A DNA stretch of 64,000 bases from Yersinia bercovieri ATCC 43970. Lineage in GTDB: Bacteria > Pseudomonadota > Gammaproteobacteria > Enterobacterales > Enterobacteriaceae. The notes under the pieces were generated by a model, which saw only the letters and a program-made list of their open reading frames with translations, was not told where the DNA came from and did no database searches. How positions within the stretch are numbered: position 1 is the stretch's first letter; each line of letters starts with the position of its first letter. Where the stretch lies: assembly GCF_013282745.1 (NCBI RefSeq), contig NZ_CP054044.1:310001-374000 (forward strand), written 5' to 3'. Made by a program: the position numbers and the translations under genes. Positions 11,382 through 23,024 of the stretch are shown here, piece after piece.

Positions 11382-13766
11382 TTACCAAGTTTTACCAATG
11401 TTAAACTGGAATTGTTCTGACTTATCGCCTTCGTAATCTTTAACCGGTTTAGCATATGAGAACACTAATGGCCCCAATGGAGACATCCATTGCAATGACA
11501 CACCGGCAGACACACGAATATTACTCGCTTTACTGTAATCAGGTATGCCAGCAGCTCGTGTAGCTGCGGTATTTTCCCAATTGGTATCCCATACCGTACC
11601 GGAATCAATAAAGAATGAGGTACGTATAGAGTTAGCGTATTTCTCACTGATAAACGGTGTCGGTGTAATCAGCTCTAAACTGGCCACCGCCATCGCGTTA
11701 CCCCCGACAGCATCGGTAGAGTCTCTAACAGTTCCATTAGCATTATAGTATGCAGCTTTAGGCCCGATGTTATTTGATCGGAAACCACGAACTGTACTAG
11801 AGCCACCGGCATAGAAGTTTTCGTAGAATGGCATCTCTTTAGAGCCAATACCGTCGCCATAACCCAAGCGGCCACGCCCCAAGAGCACCCACGAATGATC
11901 TTCATCTAACGGCTGATACGCAGAGGTATCGAAAGTCACTTTATAGAACTCGTTATCAGAGCCCGGCACAGTGACTTTGGTATTTACTGATGATTTAACA
12001 CCCTTGGTTGGGAAGAAACCACGGTCAAGGTTGTTATATGTCCAACCCAGATTCAGTGTGAAATCGTCGGCAGTGAAACCTGCACGGTCAATCAGATTAG
12101 GATCTTGGCCAACAGAGTCAAGATATCGCCACATTGCAACTTGCGGTTCCATATCTGACAGATCGTTATGGACGTAACCTAAGCCGACACGCAATGAGTT
12201 ATTCTCATTGATTGGGAAGCCTAAAGTACCATCAACACCATAACTGCTGTTGGTATAGCCAGATAGATCTGCATTGTCTGCTTTAAAATCATTATAGAAG
12301 ATACGCCCGCCCAAACTGACACCATCAACGGTGAAGTAAGGGTCGGTTAAGGTAAATTCAGCATAGGTCTGGTAGTCGTTCTTCGTACCGTTAATGCCAA
12401 CAGTATTACCCGTACCCAGCCAGTTATCCTGTTGAACACCAACCTGGAAGCTCACGCCACTTTCAGTACCGTAACCGATACCAAAGTTTAGGCTACCTGT
12501 GTTGCGTTCTTTAACTTTGTAGGTCACGTCGACCTGATCAGCAGTTCCTGGCACACGTTGAGTTTCAACATCAACGGTTTCAAAATAGCCTAAACGGTTC
12601 AAACGCTCCTTACCCGCTTCGACCTGATCATTACCTAGCCATGCACCTTCCATCTGACGCATTTCACGGCGCAATACGGAGTCTTTACTGGTGTCATTAC
12701 CTTCGAAACGAACATTACGGACATAGAAACGGTTACCCGCATCTACATTGATATGCAGTTTGACGGTTTTATCAGCATCGTTAATTTCAGGCTGAGACAC
12801 GACACGCGGATAGGCATAGCCATAACGGCCCAACATCTTCTTGATGTCCTCTTCCATGCGCGTGACTTTACTGCCGTTATATAACTCACCCGGCTCAATC
12901 TTGACCAGCTTGTCAGCATCAGATTGATGGCCTGCAAGATTACCGCTCACAACTACGCTGTTAAGCTTGTATTGATCGCCTTCGGTAATATTGATGGTGA
13001 TATAGATGCCTTTTTTATCTGGCGTCAAGCTCACCTGGGTTGAATCAATGTTAAAGCGCGCATAGCCGCGATCCAGATAGAAGCTGCGCAGGATTTCAAG
13101 ATCGCCCGCCAGTTTCTGCTTCTGATATTTACGATCACCGACCACGTTCCACCATGGCACTTCATCACGCAATTGGAAGCGCGAGATTAGCTCATCGGTG
13201 GTGAAACTGTGATTGCCGACGATGTTAATCTGCTGAATTTTTGCAGAGACACCTTCGGTAAAGACCAATTTAAGATCGACACGATTACGTGGCAGTGGTG
13301 TAACAACAGCCTTCACTGAAGCGCTGTATTTACCCACACTGTAGTAGAAATCTTCGAGTCCTTTTTCAATGCTGGATATAGTGGTACGGTCCAGGGCTTC
13401 GCCAATCCGGACGCCAGAGGCTTCCAGATTCTGCTTAAGCATGTCATCTTTCACCGCTTTATTACCGGAGAAAGTGATGCTGGCAATCGTTGGGCGTTCT
13501 TTGACTTGAACAATCAGCGTATCACCATCGCGCAGGACACGAACGTCCTCGAAGTTGCCTGTAGCAAACAACGCACGGATAGTTTTACCGATGTCATCAT
13601 CACTGACGGTATCGCCTACGCGAACCGGCATATTAAGTAACGCCGCACCGACGGCGACCCGTTGCAGGCCTTCGAAATGAATATCTTTCACTACGAACCC
13701 GTCTGCACCGTATACGGTGGCGCTGCCAAACAGCAGCGACGCTATGAGCAACTTTTTCATCGCCAT
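11382..13766 (-). CDS. bamA: Outer membrane protein assembly factor BamA
   Basis: Central component of the BAM machine that folds beta-barrel proteins into the outer membrane. The 794-residue precursor has a signal peptide (about 20 residues, ending VYG|ADGF), five POTRA domains to about residue 420, and a 16-strand barrel with the conserved VRGF motif of loop 6 at residues 659-662. It ends in an aromatic residue (KTW), the usual outer-membrane signature. It is followed after 158 bp by skp and preceded by rseP. The first in-frame alternatives are M1 and M3; either gives the same mature protein. Confidence 0.97.
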   Translation of the reverse strand: MAMKKLLIASLLFGSATVYGADGFVVKDIHFEGLQRVAVGAALLNMPVRVGDTVSDDDIGKTIRALFATGNFEDVRVLRDGDTLIVQVKERPTIASITFSGNKAVKDDMLKQNLEASGVRIGEALDRTTISSIEKGLEDFYYSVGKYSASVKAVVTPLPRNRVDLKLVFTEGVSAKIQQINIVGNHSFTTDELISRFQLRDEVPWWNVVGDRKYQKQKLAGDLEILRSFYLDRGYARFNIDSTQVSLTPDKKGIYITINITEGDQYKLNSVVVSGNLAGHQSDADKLVKIEPGELYNGSKVTRMEEDIKKMLGRYGYAYPRVVSQPEINDADKTVKLHINVDAGNRFYVRNVRFEGNDTSKDSVLRREMRQMEGAWLGNDQVEAGKERLNRLGYFETVDVETQRVPGTADQVDVTYKVKERNTGSLNFGIGYGTESGVSFQVGVQQDNWLGTGNTVGINGTKNDYQTYAEFTLTDPYFTVDGVSLGGRIFYNDFKADNADLSGYTNSSYGVDGTLGFPINENNSLRVGLGYVHNDLSDMEPQVAMWRYLDSVGQDPNLIDRAGFTADDFTLNLGWTYNNLDRGFFPTKGVKSSVNTKVTVPGSDNEFYKVTFDTSAYQPLDEDHSWVLLGRGRLGYGDGIGSKEMPFYENFYAGGSSTVRGFRSNNIGPKAAYYNANGTVRDSTDAVGGNAMAVASLELITPTPFISEKYANSIRTSFFIDSGTVWDTNWENTAATRAAGIPDYSKASNIRVSAGVSLQWMSPLGPLVFSYAKPVKDYEGDKSEQFQFNIGKTW

Positions 13767-13802
13767 CGTTGTTATGCGTTCTTCCTAACCTATCCCCTGC
13801 CG

Positions 13803-15197
13803 TTAAAGACGGGAGAAATCATTGAAAAGTGCAAGCCCCATTAATAACACTAGCAAAATAGAGCCAATGCGATAACTGAAGTCCTGTACTCGCTCAGAAA
13901 CCGGCCCACCCTTGAGCTTTTCTATCGCCAGGAAGAGCAGATGTCCACCATCTAATACCGGTAACGGGAACAGATTGATAATACCTAAGTTGACACTGAT
14001 CAGTGCCAAAAACATTAGGTAATACACCAACCCGTACTCAGCTGAAACCCCAGCACCTTGTGCAATAGATATCGGGCCACTCAGGTTATTCAGCTTAACA
14101 TCACCAGTAATCAGTTTACCCAACATGTTTACCGTCAACCGCATCAACTGCCAGGTTTTATCCCCAGCTTGGTAGAGTGCCGTGAACGGGCCATATTGGC
14201 GAATCGTTCTATATTCATCCGGAAGCGGTATAACTTTCGGCACTACGCCCGCAAAACCTTCACTGCGGTTTGCTCCCACCGATTTTGTATCTGGTATCAA
14301 GGTTAAAGACAAGGGGGTACTTCCCCTTTCAATATCTAACACCAGTGGCTTACCGGGGTTATCACGAACCTGCAAAACAAATGTTTGCCAACGATCCAGT
14401 GATTGACCGCCAACTTTAACGATCCTATCCCCCGCTTGTAAACCCGCCTTTTGTGCCGCTGACCCTGGTTGAACTTCTGCCAGGACGGATTCAATCTGCG
14501 GACCACGAGGAATGATACCCAGCGCAACGACAGGATCTTGCTTATCAGGTTCAAATTGCCACTGACGCAAATCTAACGTCTTTTGCACTATGTTGTTGAC
14601 AGAATCCGGGTTGTTAACAGAATCAGGCGCATTGACAGAACCAAATGGAGCTACACCAACTTGTGTTTGCTTGTCGCCAATTTTACTAACTAATGCCAAA
14701 CGAACAGAATCCCAGTCAGGCGTTTCGATACCATCTACAGACTTAAGTTCCATTCCCGGAGAAATATTGGCTTGTGCAGCAATAGATTGTGGCGAAATAT
14801 CACCCACAACCGGACGCACACTTGGCACGCCAATGATAAACACTAGCCAGTAAGCAATGACAGCAAAAAGGAAGTTAGCTATAGGACCCGCGCTGACGAT
14901 TGCCGCGCGTTGTAAAACAGTTTTATTGTTAAAAGATTGATGGCGAAGCTCCGGTGCAACAGCCGCCACACGCTCATCCAACATCTTAACATAGCCCCCC
15001 AACGGGATAAGGGCGATAACATACTCAGTACCCTGGCGATCAGTCCGGCGCCATAAAGCTTTGCCAAAACCAATAGAAAAGCGTTCGACACGGACACCAC
15101 AGCGCCGCGCCACCCAAAAGTGGCCAAACTCATGCACTGTAATTAAGATCCCCAGTGCGATAATAAACGCGGCCAGGCTCCAGAGTATGCTCATCAT
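13803..15197 (-). CDS. rseP: Site-2 zinc protease RseP
   Basis: Inner-membrane intramembrane protease that cuts RseA after DegS, releasing sigma-E during envelope stress. The 464 residues show the zinc motif HEFGH (H22, E23, H26), two periplasmic PDZ domains and the third ligand in VLDGGH (D416), with flanking membrane helices. It is 14 residues longer than E. coli RseP. The excess lies in an 18-bp tandem repeat at 14586-14639, giving [18 protein letters not shown] within the first PDZ region. It sits between cdsA (28-bp gap) and bamA (36-bp gap). Confidence 0.96.
   Translation of the reverse strand: MMSILWSLAAFIIALGILITVHEFGHFWVARRCGVRVERFSIGFGKALWRRTDRQGTEYVIALIPLGGYVKMLDERVAAVAPELRHQSFNNKTVLQRAAIVSAGPIANFLFAVIAYWLVFIIGVPSVRPVVGDISPQSIAAQANISPGMELKSVDGIETPDWDSVRLALVSKIGDKQTQVGVAPFGSVNAPDSVNNPDSVNNIVQKTLDLRQWQFEPDKQDPVVALGIIPRGPQIESVLAEVQPGSAAQKAGLQAGDRIVKVGGQSLDRWQTFVLQVRDNPGKPLVLDIERGSTPLSLTLIPDTKSVGANRSEGFAGVVPKVIPLPDEYRTIRQYGPFTALYQAGDKTWQLMRLTVNMLGKLITGDVKLNNLSGPISIAQGAGVSAEYGLVYYLMFLALISVNLGIINLFPLPVLDGGHLLFLAIEKLKGGPVSERVQDFSYRIGSILLVLLMGLALFNDFSRL
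14586..14639 (-). repeat. Three-unit 18-bp in-frame tandem repeat within rseP
   Basis: Three consecutive 18-base units (14622-14639, 14604-14621, 14586-14603 in reading order) encode [12 protein letters not shown] and SVNNIV. The first two junctions are well conserved at the DNA level and the third unit has diverged at its end. The repeat keeps the reading frame. Confidence 0.85.
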
Positions 15198-15225
15198 ATT
15201 CCCTAAACTCCCCGTCAGCGACGGA

Positions 15226-16074
15226 TTAAAACACTAACAGCATTAAGCAGGCAAATACCGGCACAGCTGCGGTCAGGCTATCGATACGATCCAGTATCCC
15301 ACCATGACCAGGAATCAAATGACCACTGTCTTTAATTCCCGCTTCACGTTTAAACATACTTTCGGTCAAATCGCCGAGTACCGAGGCCAATGCAGCAACC
15401 ACGGAACAGATTAGCAGCTTTTCTGGGATGATATCCAATGGAGCATATCGACCAAACAACCATGATATCAGAGCTGATGTCAGTAAACCGCCAATTAATC
15501 CTTCCCACGTTTTACCTGGTGAGACTTTAGGCGCTAATTTATGTTTACCGAATAACTTACCGAACATGTAAGCACCAGAATCTGCGCCCCACACCAAAAG
15601 CATCACGTATAACAGCCACCAGGCACCAATATTGTGGTGCTGGTCATAACCATACTGGCGCAGTGCCACCATGCCCCAGAAAAAGGGGACAATGGTCAGA
15701 ATGCCGAAAATTATACGTAAGAGACGTGAATCGCGCCAGAACACGGCAGAGCGTGGGTATGTAAGCACCAACAGCAATGCAGCGAACCACCAGCCCATAG
15801 AGAGCCAGAGAGGAACACTCACTTGTGGAAGATGAGCTGAATGCTGATAGGCTGGAAGGCTAAGCAGCATCAGAACAAGTAGAAAACCACAAAGTATAGC
15901 TAACCAAATACGCTGTGAACGACTGGCAAATCCAGCTAATTGACCCCACTCCCATGCTGCAAGCATACAGACAAAGAGAGTAACAATAGCAAAACCAACC
16001 GGCGGAAGCAGGAACAGTGCACCAATGACAACCGGAATCAAAATCAAAGCAGTTATGAGACGATACTTCAGCAA
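15226..16074 (-). CDS. cdsA: Phosphatidate cytidylyltransferase
   Basis: Makes CDP-diacylglycerol from CTP and phosphatidic acid, the branch point of phospholipid synthesis. The 282-residue protein has about eight hydrophobic membrane segments. The family signature near the C-terminus is present ([18 protein letters not shown], then LDRIDSL). It is nine bases downstream of uppS and followed after 28 bases by rseP. Confidence 0.96.
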   Translation of the reverse strand: MLKYRLITALILIPVVIGALFLLPPVGFAIVTLFVCMLAAWEWGQLAGFASRSQRIWLAILCGFLLVLMLLSLPAYQHSAHLPQVSVPLWLSMGWWFAALLLVLTYPRSAVFWRDSRLLRIIFGILTIVPFFWGMVALRQYGYDQHHNIGAWWLLYVMLLVWGADSGAYMFGKLFGKHKLAPKVSPGKTWEGLIGGLLTSALISWLFGRYAPLDIIPEKLLICSVVAALASVLGDLTESMFKREAGIKDSGHLIPGHGGILDRIDSLTAAVPVFACLMLLVF

Positions 16075-16083
16075 AAGTTCCCC

Positions 16084-16842
16084 CTAGGATGCAGTGGCAT
16101 CGATAGGTGTAGTTCCCCCGAAGCGACGCTCGCGTTGTGCAAATGCATTCAGCGCACCTTCAAAGACATGTTCATCAAAATCAGGCCAGAGTACATCAGT
16201 AAAGTAAAGTTCAGCATAGGCAATTTGCCACAACAAGAAATTACTGATGCGATGTTCACCACCGGTTCTGATCACTAAATCCACCTCAGATTGCTCATGC
16301 AGGCAGATATGCGAGTTTAGCGATTCTTCATTGATATCTGTGGGTTGCAGCTCCCCTCGCTGTACTTGTTCAGCTAAATGGCGCACACCCTGAATAATAT
16401 CCCAACGCCCACCATAATTGGCAGCAATGTTAAGTTTCAGACCGTCATTATTTGCTGTTAACACTTCTGAGCGACGGATCCGTTGTTGCAAACGTTCACT
16501 AAATCGACTGATATCACCAATAACCGATAAACGCACATTATGTTTATGCAGGCTTTTTACTTCGCTGTCCAGCGCACGAACAAAAAGCTCCATCAGGGCG
16601 GTGACTTCTTGAGCAGGGCGGTTCCAGTTTTCACTACTGAAAGCATAAAGCGTGAGCGCATCCAAATGATGAGTAGCCGCAAAACTCACTGCCCGGCGAA
16701 CTGACTTCACTCCTGCTTTATGACCGAAAACCCTCAATTTACCCTGATTTTTAGCCCAACGCCCATTACCATCCATAATGATAGCGACATGGCGTGGTAT
16801 CAGGGGGGACAAGTTAGCCCTATCTTCATTTACAGACGACAT
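16084..16842 (-). CDS. uppS: Undecaprenyl diphosphate synthase (cis-prenyltransferase)
   Basis: Condenses farnesyl diphosphate with eight isopentenyl diphosphates to make the C55 lipid carrier for peptidoglycan and O-antigen. The 252 residues show the catalytic Asp and motif region MDGNGRWA (D24), and the C-terminal signature RTGGEHRISNFLLWQIAYAE-like segment beginning near residue 192. Only nine bases separate it from cdsA; dxr lies upstream beyond a hairpin. Confidence 0.96.
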   Translation of the reverse strand: MSSVNEDRANLSPLIPRHVAIIMDGNGRWAKNQGKLRVFGHKAGVKSVRRAVSFAATHHLDALTLYAFSSENWNRPAQEVTALMELFVRALDSEVKSLHKHNVRLSVIGDISRFSERLQQRIRRSEVLTANNDGLKLNIAANYGGRWDIIQGVRHLAEQVQRGELQPTDINEESLNSHICLHEQSEVDLVIRTGGEHRISNFLLWQIAYAELYFTDVLWPDFDEHVFEGALNAFAQRERRFGGTTPIDATAS

Positions 16843-16903
16843 AATGCGAACTCATTTCCTCAATAAACCAATTGTTCGTCCCGAACATTAGGCAGTAAGA
16901 GCA

Positions 16904-16933
16904 CAAAAAAAGCCGTGTACCAAGTCACGGCTT
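16904..16933 (-). terminator. Hairpin with T run after dxr
   Basis: On the minus strand AGCCGTG (16926-16932) pairs with CACGGCT (16911-16917), followed by seven to eight T residues. It lies between dxr and uppS. It should terminate or attenuate transcription leaving dxr. Confidence 0.8.
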
Positions 16934-17035
16934 CTTAAGTGACAGCCAAAATAGACGGTTTAAATACCTATTGGGCCACTAATCAACAGTCTATCTCTCC
17001 ATCGACGGTGCAGACTATACCATCTCAGCCTTGCC

Positions 17036-18262
17036 CTAACAAATTCCCAAATCAGGCAGTAGCTCTGAATTATTCAATTTTGCGATTGCATTCGCAGCTG
17101 CATTACGGGCTTTACGATCAATCACCAGCACCTCATCCACACAGCTGGGTTCTGGCAATGACAAAGACTCCACTACCACTCGATTAATGGCTGCAATATC
17201 AGTGAAGCGAATCTGTGAATCTAAAAATGCCATGACAGAGACTTCGTTAGCCGCATTCAGTGCAGTAGTAGCGGCCTGCCCGGCATTACATGCGTCGATC
17301 GCCAATTTCAGGCATGGATAACGTTGATAATCCGGTGTAGCAAAGGTCAGTTCACGTATCTTGCAGAAATCCAGTGCTGTTACACCAGAGTTAACCCGCA
17401 TTGGGTAGGCCATGGCATGCGCAATCGGTGTGCGCATGTCAGGTGTTCCCATTTGTGCCAACACGCTGCCATCATGATAGCGCACCATCGAGTGAATGAC
17501 GGATTGAGGATGTAAAATCACCTCAATTTGTTCTGCGCTAGCATTAAATAACCAACGGGCTTCAATATACTCCAGCCCTTTATTCATCATTGTCGCAGAA
17601 TCGACTGAAATTTTACGCCCCATAGACCAGTTTGGATGAGCACAAGCTTGATCCGGGGTGACATCGGCGAATTGCGACAACGGGGTTTCACGCAATGGAC
17701 CGCCAGAGCCAGTCAAGATGATGCTAGAAACGCCATTCTCACTCAATGAAGAGTAGCCTAATTGGCGCTGAATTTTTTCAGGTAAACTCTGAAAAATAGC
17801 ATTATGCTCGCTGTCAATTGGCAGCAGTTGCGCTTTACTGCTCTTAACTTCATCCATAAACAGCTTGCCGCAGGTAATCAGTGACTCTTTGTTAGCCAGT
17901 AATACCTGTTTACCCGCACGAATCGCCGCTAATGTAGAAGATAATCCGGCAACACCGACAATCGCCGCCATCACTTGATCAACATCATCTAACGCCGCCA
18001 GTTCACAGGCAGCTTTTTCGCCAGCGTATACTTCGGTTCTTGATCCCTTTTCAGCCAATAGCAGGCGCAGCGCTTTAGCCGATAGTTCATCGGACATTGC
18101 AGCGTAACGGGGAGCGAATTCAAGACATTGCTGAGCCATCTGCTCGACATTGCGGCCAGCAACCAACGCAGTGACTTTGAATAATTCAGGATTAGCGCGC
18201 ACAACACCCAAAGTGCTGTTGCCGATGGAACCAGTAGAACCAAGAATAGTCAGTTGCTTCAT
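17036..18262 (-). CDS. dxr: 1-deoxy-D-xylulose 5-phosphate reductoisomerase
   Basis: Second enzyme of the non-mevalonate isoprenoid pathway; converts DXP to 2-C-methyl-D-erythritol 4-phosphate with NADPH, and is the fosmidomycin target. I chose the ATG at 18260-18262 ([14 protein letters not shown]), which matches the E. coli start and places the nucleotide-binding glycine motif at residues 8-14. The frame is open for 29 further codons upstream, but that sequence is unlike the family. The product is 408 residues, about ten longer than E. coli at the C-terminus. Metal/substrate region [19 protein letters not shown] is intact. Confidence 0.96.
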   Translation of the reverse strand: MKQLTILGSTGSIGNSTLGVVRANPELFKVTALVAGRNVEQMAQQCLEFAPRYAAMSDELSAKALRLLLAEKGSRTEVYAGEKAACELAALDDVDQVMAAIVGVAGLSSTLAAIRAGKQVLLANKESLITCGKLFMDEVKSSKAQLLPIDSEHNAIFQSLPEKIQRQLGYSSLSENGVSSIILTGSGGPLRETPLSQFADVTPDQACAHPNWSMGRKISVDSATMMNKGLEYIEARWLFNASAEQIEVILHPQSVIHSMVRYHDGSVLAQMGTPDMRTPIAHAMAYPMRVNSGVTALDFCKIRELTFATPDYQRYPCLKLAIDACNAGQAATTALNAANEVSVMAFLDSQIRFTDIAAINRVVVESLSLPEPSCVDEVLVIDRKARNAAANAIAKLNNSELLPDLGIC

Positions 18263-18432
18263 GAGAGTGCTCTGAATAACTGTTTTTATGATAGGCGAGG
18301 CGTTAACCATCTGTATGACAGGCGGTATTATTAATATCCTCGTGCCCAATTTTATGGCGCTTTATGAGCTCATAACAGATTGGCCGAAAGCAGAGCGCCA
18401 CCTAAGCAGCGCTTTGCAATTATGAATGAGGA

Positions 18433-18990
18433 TTAGAAATCCATTAGCTCGGCTTCTTTCGCAGCCAATGCAGCATCAACTTTCTTGATAAAGGCATCAG
18501 TCAGCTTTTGTACTTCATCTTGAGAACGACGATCTTCGTCTTCACTGATCTCTTTATCTTTCAACAAAGCTTTCACTTTCTCGTTAGCATCGCGGCGCAC
18601 GTTACGAATAGAAACACGGCCCTGCTCTGCTTCGGCGCGAACAACTTTGATCAGGTCTTTACGGCGCTCTTCAGTCAATGCTGGCAGTGGAACACGAATA
18701 ACGGTGCCAGCAGAAGAGGGGTTCAGGCCCAAATCAGAGGTCATGATCGCTTTCTCAACTGCTGCACTCAGGCTGCGGTCAAAAACAGTCAACGCCAAAG
18801 TACGGGAGTCTTCAACAACGATGTTAGCCAACTGGCGCAGTGGTGTAGCAGTACCATAGTACTCAACCTGAATGCCATCAAGAATACTTGGAGAAGCACG
18901 GCCGGTACGGATCTTACTGATATGGTTCTGGAAAGCTTCTAAGCATTTTTCCATGCGCACTTCAGTATCTTTTCTAATTTCGTTAATCAC
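18433..18990 (-). CDS. frr: Ribosome recycling factor
   Basis: Splits the post-termination ribosome together with EF-G. The 185-residue length equals the E. coli protein. The sequence shows the long helices of domain I ([20 protein letters not shown] and the C-terminal half) and the small beta domain between them ([16 protein letters not shown]). It lies between pyrH (132-bp gap) and dxr (170-bp gap), the usual rpsB-tsf-pyrH-frr order. Confidence 0.97.
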   Translation of the reverse strand: MINEIRKDTEVRMEKCLEAFQNHISKIRTGRASPSILDGIQVEYYGTATPLRQLANIVVEDSRTLALTVFDRSLSAAVEKAIMTSDLGLNPSSAGTVIRVPLPALTEERRKDLIKVVRAEAEQGRVSIRNVRRDANEKVKALLKDKEISEDEDRRSQDEVQKLTDAFIKKVDAALAAKEAELMDF

Positions 18991-19122
18991 GTTGTCAACC
19001 CTTGAAAACTGGTTACTTGGCAGGCCATAACTTCAGTATAGCCAGTGAATATACAAACCAACAGTTGCTGGCTAGAGGGGCAAATCTTCAATTGAGATCC
19101 CCCTGACAGGACGAGTAGCCGC

Positions 19123-19869
19123 TTATTTCGCGATCGAGGTCACTTCTTTAGTGATCAACGTCCCTTCATTCTCACCCATCACCACACGACGCAGAGCGCC
19201 TGGCTTATTCATGTTGAAGACGCGAATTGGCAGGTTATGGTCACGAGCCAGAGTGAAGGCTGCCAGATCCATAACTTTCAGTTCACGCTCTAAAACGTCC
19301 TGATAGGTTAGCTGTTCATATAGCGTCGCGTCAGGATTTTTCACCGGATCTGCGGAGTAAACCCCATCGACTTTGGTGGCTTTCAACACAACATCAGCTT
19401 CGATTTCAATACCACGCAGACACGCAGCAGAGTCAGTGGTGAAGAAGGGGTTACCCGTACCGGCGGCAAAAATCACCACGCGGTTGTGGCGCAGCAAGCT
19501 GATAGCTTCAGCCCAGCTGTAATTATCACACACACCATTCAATGGAATAGCTGACATCAGGCGGGCGTTCACATAGGCACGGTGCAGTGCATCTCGCATT
19601 GCCAGGCCGTTCATTACGGTAGCCAGCATTCCCATGTGGTCGCCCACGACGCGGTTCATTCCTGCCTGTGCCAAACCGGCACCGCGGAATAAGTTACCAC
19701 CGCCAATGACCACACCGACCTGAATGCCCAATTCGACCAGCTCTTTAACTTCTTGAGCCATGCGATCCAAAACGCTTGCGTCGATACCAAAACCTTCTGC
19801 GCCTTGCAGGGCTTCGCCACTAAGCTTAAGCAGGATACGCTGATATACGGGTTTTGCATTGGTTGCCAT
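19123..19869 (-). CDS. pyrH: UMP kinase
   Basis: Phosphorylates UMP to UDP; hexameric, GTP-activated and UTP-inhibited in enterobacteria. The 248 residues show the amino-acid-kinase fold motifs KLSGEAL near the start, GGGNLFRG and [13 protein letters not shown]. It is about seven residues longer than E. coli PyrH at the C-terminus ([11 protein letters not shown]). It lies 79 bp downstream of tsf and is followed by frr. Confidence 0.97.
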   Translation of the reverse strand: MATNAKPVYQRILLKLSGEALQGAEGFGIDASVLDRMAQEVKELVELGIQVGVVIGGGNLFRGAGLAQAGMNRVVGDHMGMLATVMNGLAMRDALHRAYVNARLMSAIPLNGVCDNYSWAEAISLLRHNRVVIFAAGTGNPFFTTDSAACLRGIEIEADVVLKATKVDGVYSADPVKNPDATLYEQLTYQDVLERELKVMDLAAFTLARDHNLPIRVFNMNKPGALRRVVMGENEGTLITKEVTSIAK

Positions 19870-19909
19870 GGTGTTCTGTCCTAAGCAGCAGTAAAAATAT
19901 TGGGGGGTG

Positions 19910-19936
19910 AATAAAATGGAACCGCCTATTGGCGGC
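19910..19936 (-). terminator. Hairpin after tsf
   Basis: On the minus strand CCGCC (19931-19935) and GGCGG (19922-19926) form a stem with a four-base loop, followed by CCATTTTATT. It lies between tsf and pyrH and looks like a terminator or attenuator. The T run is interrupted. Confidence 0.55.
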
Positions 19937-19948
19937 CCATTTTTAGCA

Positions 19949-20806
19949 TTAAGACTGTTTGCTCATTGCTGCAACTTCAGCAGCAAAGTCAGTCTCAGCT
20001 TTCTCGATGCCTTCGCCCACTTCGAAGCGGATGAAGTTTACAACGTCAGCTTTGTTCTCTTTCAACAAATCGCCAACAGTTTTGCTTGGGTCCATAACGA
20101 AGTTCTGACCAGTCAGAGAAACTTCGCCGGTGAACTTACGCATGCGGCCTTCAACCATCTTCTCAGCAATTTCACGTGGCTTGCCGGATTCGATAGCAAT
20201 GTCCAACTGGATTTGGTGCTCACGAGCAACAACTTCAGCAGGAACATCATCTGGCTTAACATATTCAGGTTTGCTTGCAGCAATGTGCATAGCAATGTGC
20301 TTAACCAGCTCTTCATCAGCGCCAGTTGCAGCAACCATAACGCCGATACGTGCGCCGTGCAGATAAGTCCCCAGAACGTCGCCTTCCAGCGCAGCAATAC
20401 GGCGAATATTGATATTCTCACCGATTTTAGCCACCAGGTTTGCACGTTGTTCTTCGAACTTAGCTTTCAGAGCGTCGATATCAGCGATTTTGTCAGCCAG
20501 AGCTGCGTTGATAACTTCTTCACCAAATGCTTTGAAGCCAGCATCTTTAGCAACGAAGTCAGTTTCGCAGTTCAGTTCCAGAATCACACCGAATTTACCG
20601 TCGGCTGAAACTTTAGCCAGGATGATGCCTTCAGCAGCGATACGACCTGCTTTCTTGGCAGCTTTAGCCTGACCAGATTTACGCATATTGTCGATGGCAA
20701 GCTCGATGTCGCCGTTAGCTTCAACCAACGCCTTTTTACATTCCATCATGCCTGCGGCAGTACGCTCACGCAGTTCTTTTACCAAAGCAGCGGTAATAGC
20801 AACCAT
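19949..20806 (-). CDS. tsf: Translation elongation factor Ts
   Basis: Guanine nucleotide exchange factor for EF-Tu. The 285 residues include the N-terminal UBA-like domain ([20 protein letters not shown]) and the conserved [11 protein letters not shown] segment that contacts EF-Tu. It is co-directional with rpsB, 128 bp upstream, with a GC-rich hairpin between them. Such rpsB-tsf pairs are usually co-transcribed with partial termination. Confidence 0.97.
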   Translation of the reverse strand: MVAITAALVKELRERTAAGMMECKKALVEANGDIELAIDNMRKSGQAKAAKKAGRIAAEGIILAKVSADGKFGVILELNCETDFVAKDAGFKAFGEEVINAALADKIADIDALKAKFEEQRANLVAKIGENINIRRIAALEGDVLGTYLHGARIGVMVAATGADEELVKHIAMHIAASKPEYVKPDDVPAEVVAREHQIQLDIAIESGKPREIAEKMVEGRMRKFTGEVSLTGQNFVMDPSKTVGDLLKENKADVVNFIRFEVGEGIEKAETDFAAEVAAMSKQS

Positions 20807-20858
20807 TTAAATTTCCTCGGTTCTCTTGTGAAGAGAAGATCTCACATTAGATACGCAA

Positions 20859-20881
20859 AGGGGGCCTATAAAAGGCCCCCC
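20859..20881 (-). terminator. rpsB-tsf intergenic hairpin (attenuator-like)
   Basis: A perfect seven-base stem GGGGGCC (20860-20866) / GGCCCCC (20874-20880) with a seven-base loop. The minus-strand transcript continues with only three T residues. It may act as a partial terminator that sets the rpsB to tsf ratio, or as a processing site. Confidence 0.6.
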
Positions 20882-20934
20882 TAACCAACATATTTCAATA
20901 CCTGGTTAATAAGGGCTCCTGCGAGCCTGACTTA

Positions 20935-21875
<941 letters not shown>

Positions 21876-21881
21876 GCGCGC

Positions 21882-21911
21882 TTTATACCATAAACAGCCA
21901 CAACACACCAA
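21882..21911 (-). promoter_or_regulatory. Probable rpsB promoter
   Basis: On the minus strand TTGGTG (21906-21911) and TATAAA (21882-21887) are 18 bases apart. TATAAA is preceded by TGG (extended minus-10 like) and followed by GCGCGCC, a GC-rich discriminator typical of stringently controlled ribosomal promoters. Transcription would start near 21875. The rest of the 482-bp divergent gap up to map shows no gene. Confidence 0.55.
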
Positions 21912-22142
21912 CTTTTGTTGCATCTTGTGCCGCGACTGCAAACGAAAGTTTGGCAGCAAATTGCAGGGCTGGTAACATTGGCGACAGATTTTTTATTAAT
22001 CGACATACACCTGTTTTTTTCTGCATCTATGCCCTGAACATTTGGCGTGGCAGCTCGGTAGCAAGTTCGCCCCTGCACCTCAAGTACGAAGGTCATATTA
22101 ATAATGGCGGCTGATATTCACAGCCCCTACGGACACTTTTGC

Positions 22143-22934
22143 ATGGCAATCTCAATCAAAACACCTGAAGATATTCAAAAAATGCGCGTTGCTGGCCGCC
22201 TGGCTGCTGAAGTGCTGGAGATCATTGAGCCTCACGTCAAACCTGGGGTAACCACCGGTGAACTCGACCGCATTTGTCACGACCATATCACCAACCACCA
22301 GCAGGCTATTTCTGCATGTTTGGGCTATCACGGCTTTCCGAAATCTGTCTGTATCTCGGTGAATGAGGTCATTTGCCACGGTATCCCCAGTGATGAAAAA
22401 GTCCTGAAAGATGGCGATATCGTGAATATCGACGTTACCGTGATTAAAGATGGCTTCCATGGCGATACCTCAAAAATGTTCATTGTCGGCAAACCGACCA
22501 TTTTGGGTGAGCGGTTGTGCCGCGTGACACAAGAGAGCCTGTATCTGGCCATCAACATGGTCAAACCGGGTATTCGTCTGCGTACGCTGGGTAAAGAGAT
22601 CCAGAAGTTTGTGGAAGCGGAAAACTTCTCGGTGGTACGTGAATATTGTGGTCACGGCATTGGCGAAGGTTTCCATGAAGAGCCACAAGTGCTGCACTAC
22701 GATGCCGATGACGGCGGCGTCATTTTGCAACCAGGTATGGCGTTCACCATTGAACCCATGGTCAATGCAGGGGATTACCGCATTCGCACCATGAAAGATG
22801 GTTGGACAGTAAAAACTAAAGATCGCAGCTTGTCGGCACAGTATGAGCATACTATTGTGGTAACGGATAACGGCTGCGAAATAATGACGTTGCGCAAGGA
22901 TGACACCATCCCCAACATCATAACGCACGAGTAA
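22143..22934 (+). CDS. map: Methionine aminopeptidase type I
   Basis: Removes the N-terminal methionine from nascent proteins. I chose the ATG at 22143 (MAISIKTPED), matching E. coli; an in-frame ATG at 22104 would add 13 unrelated residues. The 263-residue protein keeps all dinuclear metal ligands: D97, D108, H171, E204 and E235, plus substrate-binding H79. It is divergent from rpsB and followed by a clear terminator. Confidence 0.97.
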   Translation: MAISIKTPEDIQKMRVAGRLAAEVLEIIEPHVKPGVTTGELDRICHDHITNHQQAISACLGYHGFPKSVCISVNEVICHGIPSDEKVLKDGDIVNIDVTVIKDGFHGDTSKMFIVGKPTILGERLCRVTQESLYLAINMVKPGIRLRTLGKEIQKFVEAENFSVVREYCGHGIGEGFHEEPQVLHYDADDGGVILQPGMAFTIEPMVNAGDYRIRTMKDGWTVKTKDRSLSAQYEHTIVVTDNGCEIMTLRKDDTIPNIITHE

Positions 22935-22941
22935 TAACGAC

Positions 22942-22966
22942 AAGCCGGCACCCGCCGGCTTTTTTA
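22942..22966 (+). terminator. Rho-independent terminator after map
   Basis: A perfect seven-base stem AGCCGGC (22943-22949) / GCCGGCT (22954-22960) with a four-base loop, followed by five to six T residues, eight bases after the map stop codon. Confidence 0.9.
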
Positions 22967-23024
22967 TGGGCTGCGTTTTTTATCCGATATACATTCATCG
23001 GGTAAATATTCATCGGGTAAACAT

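Noticed and set aside
19907..20608. Plus-strand open frame of 233 codons
   Set aside because: It lies antisense to tsf, whose sequence and length match the family; its product resembles nothing and reflects tsf codon bias.
22470..22943. Minus-strand open frame of 157 codons
   Set aside because: It is antisense to map and its terminator.
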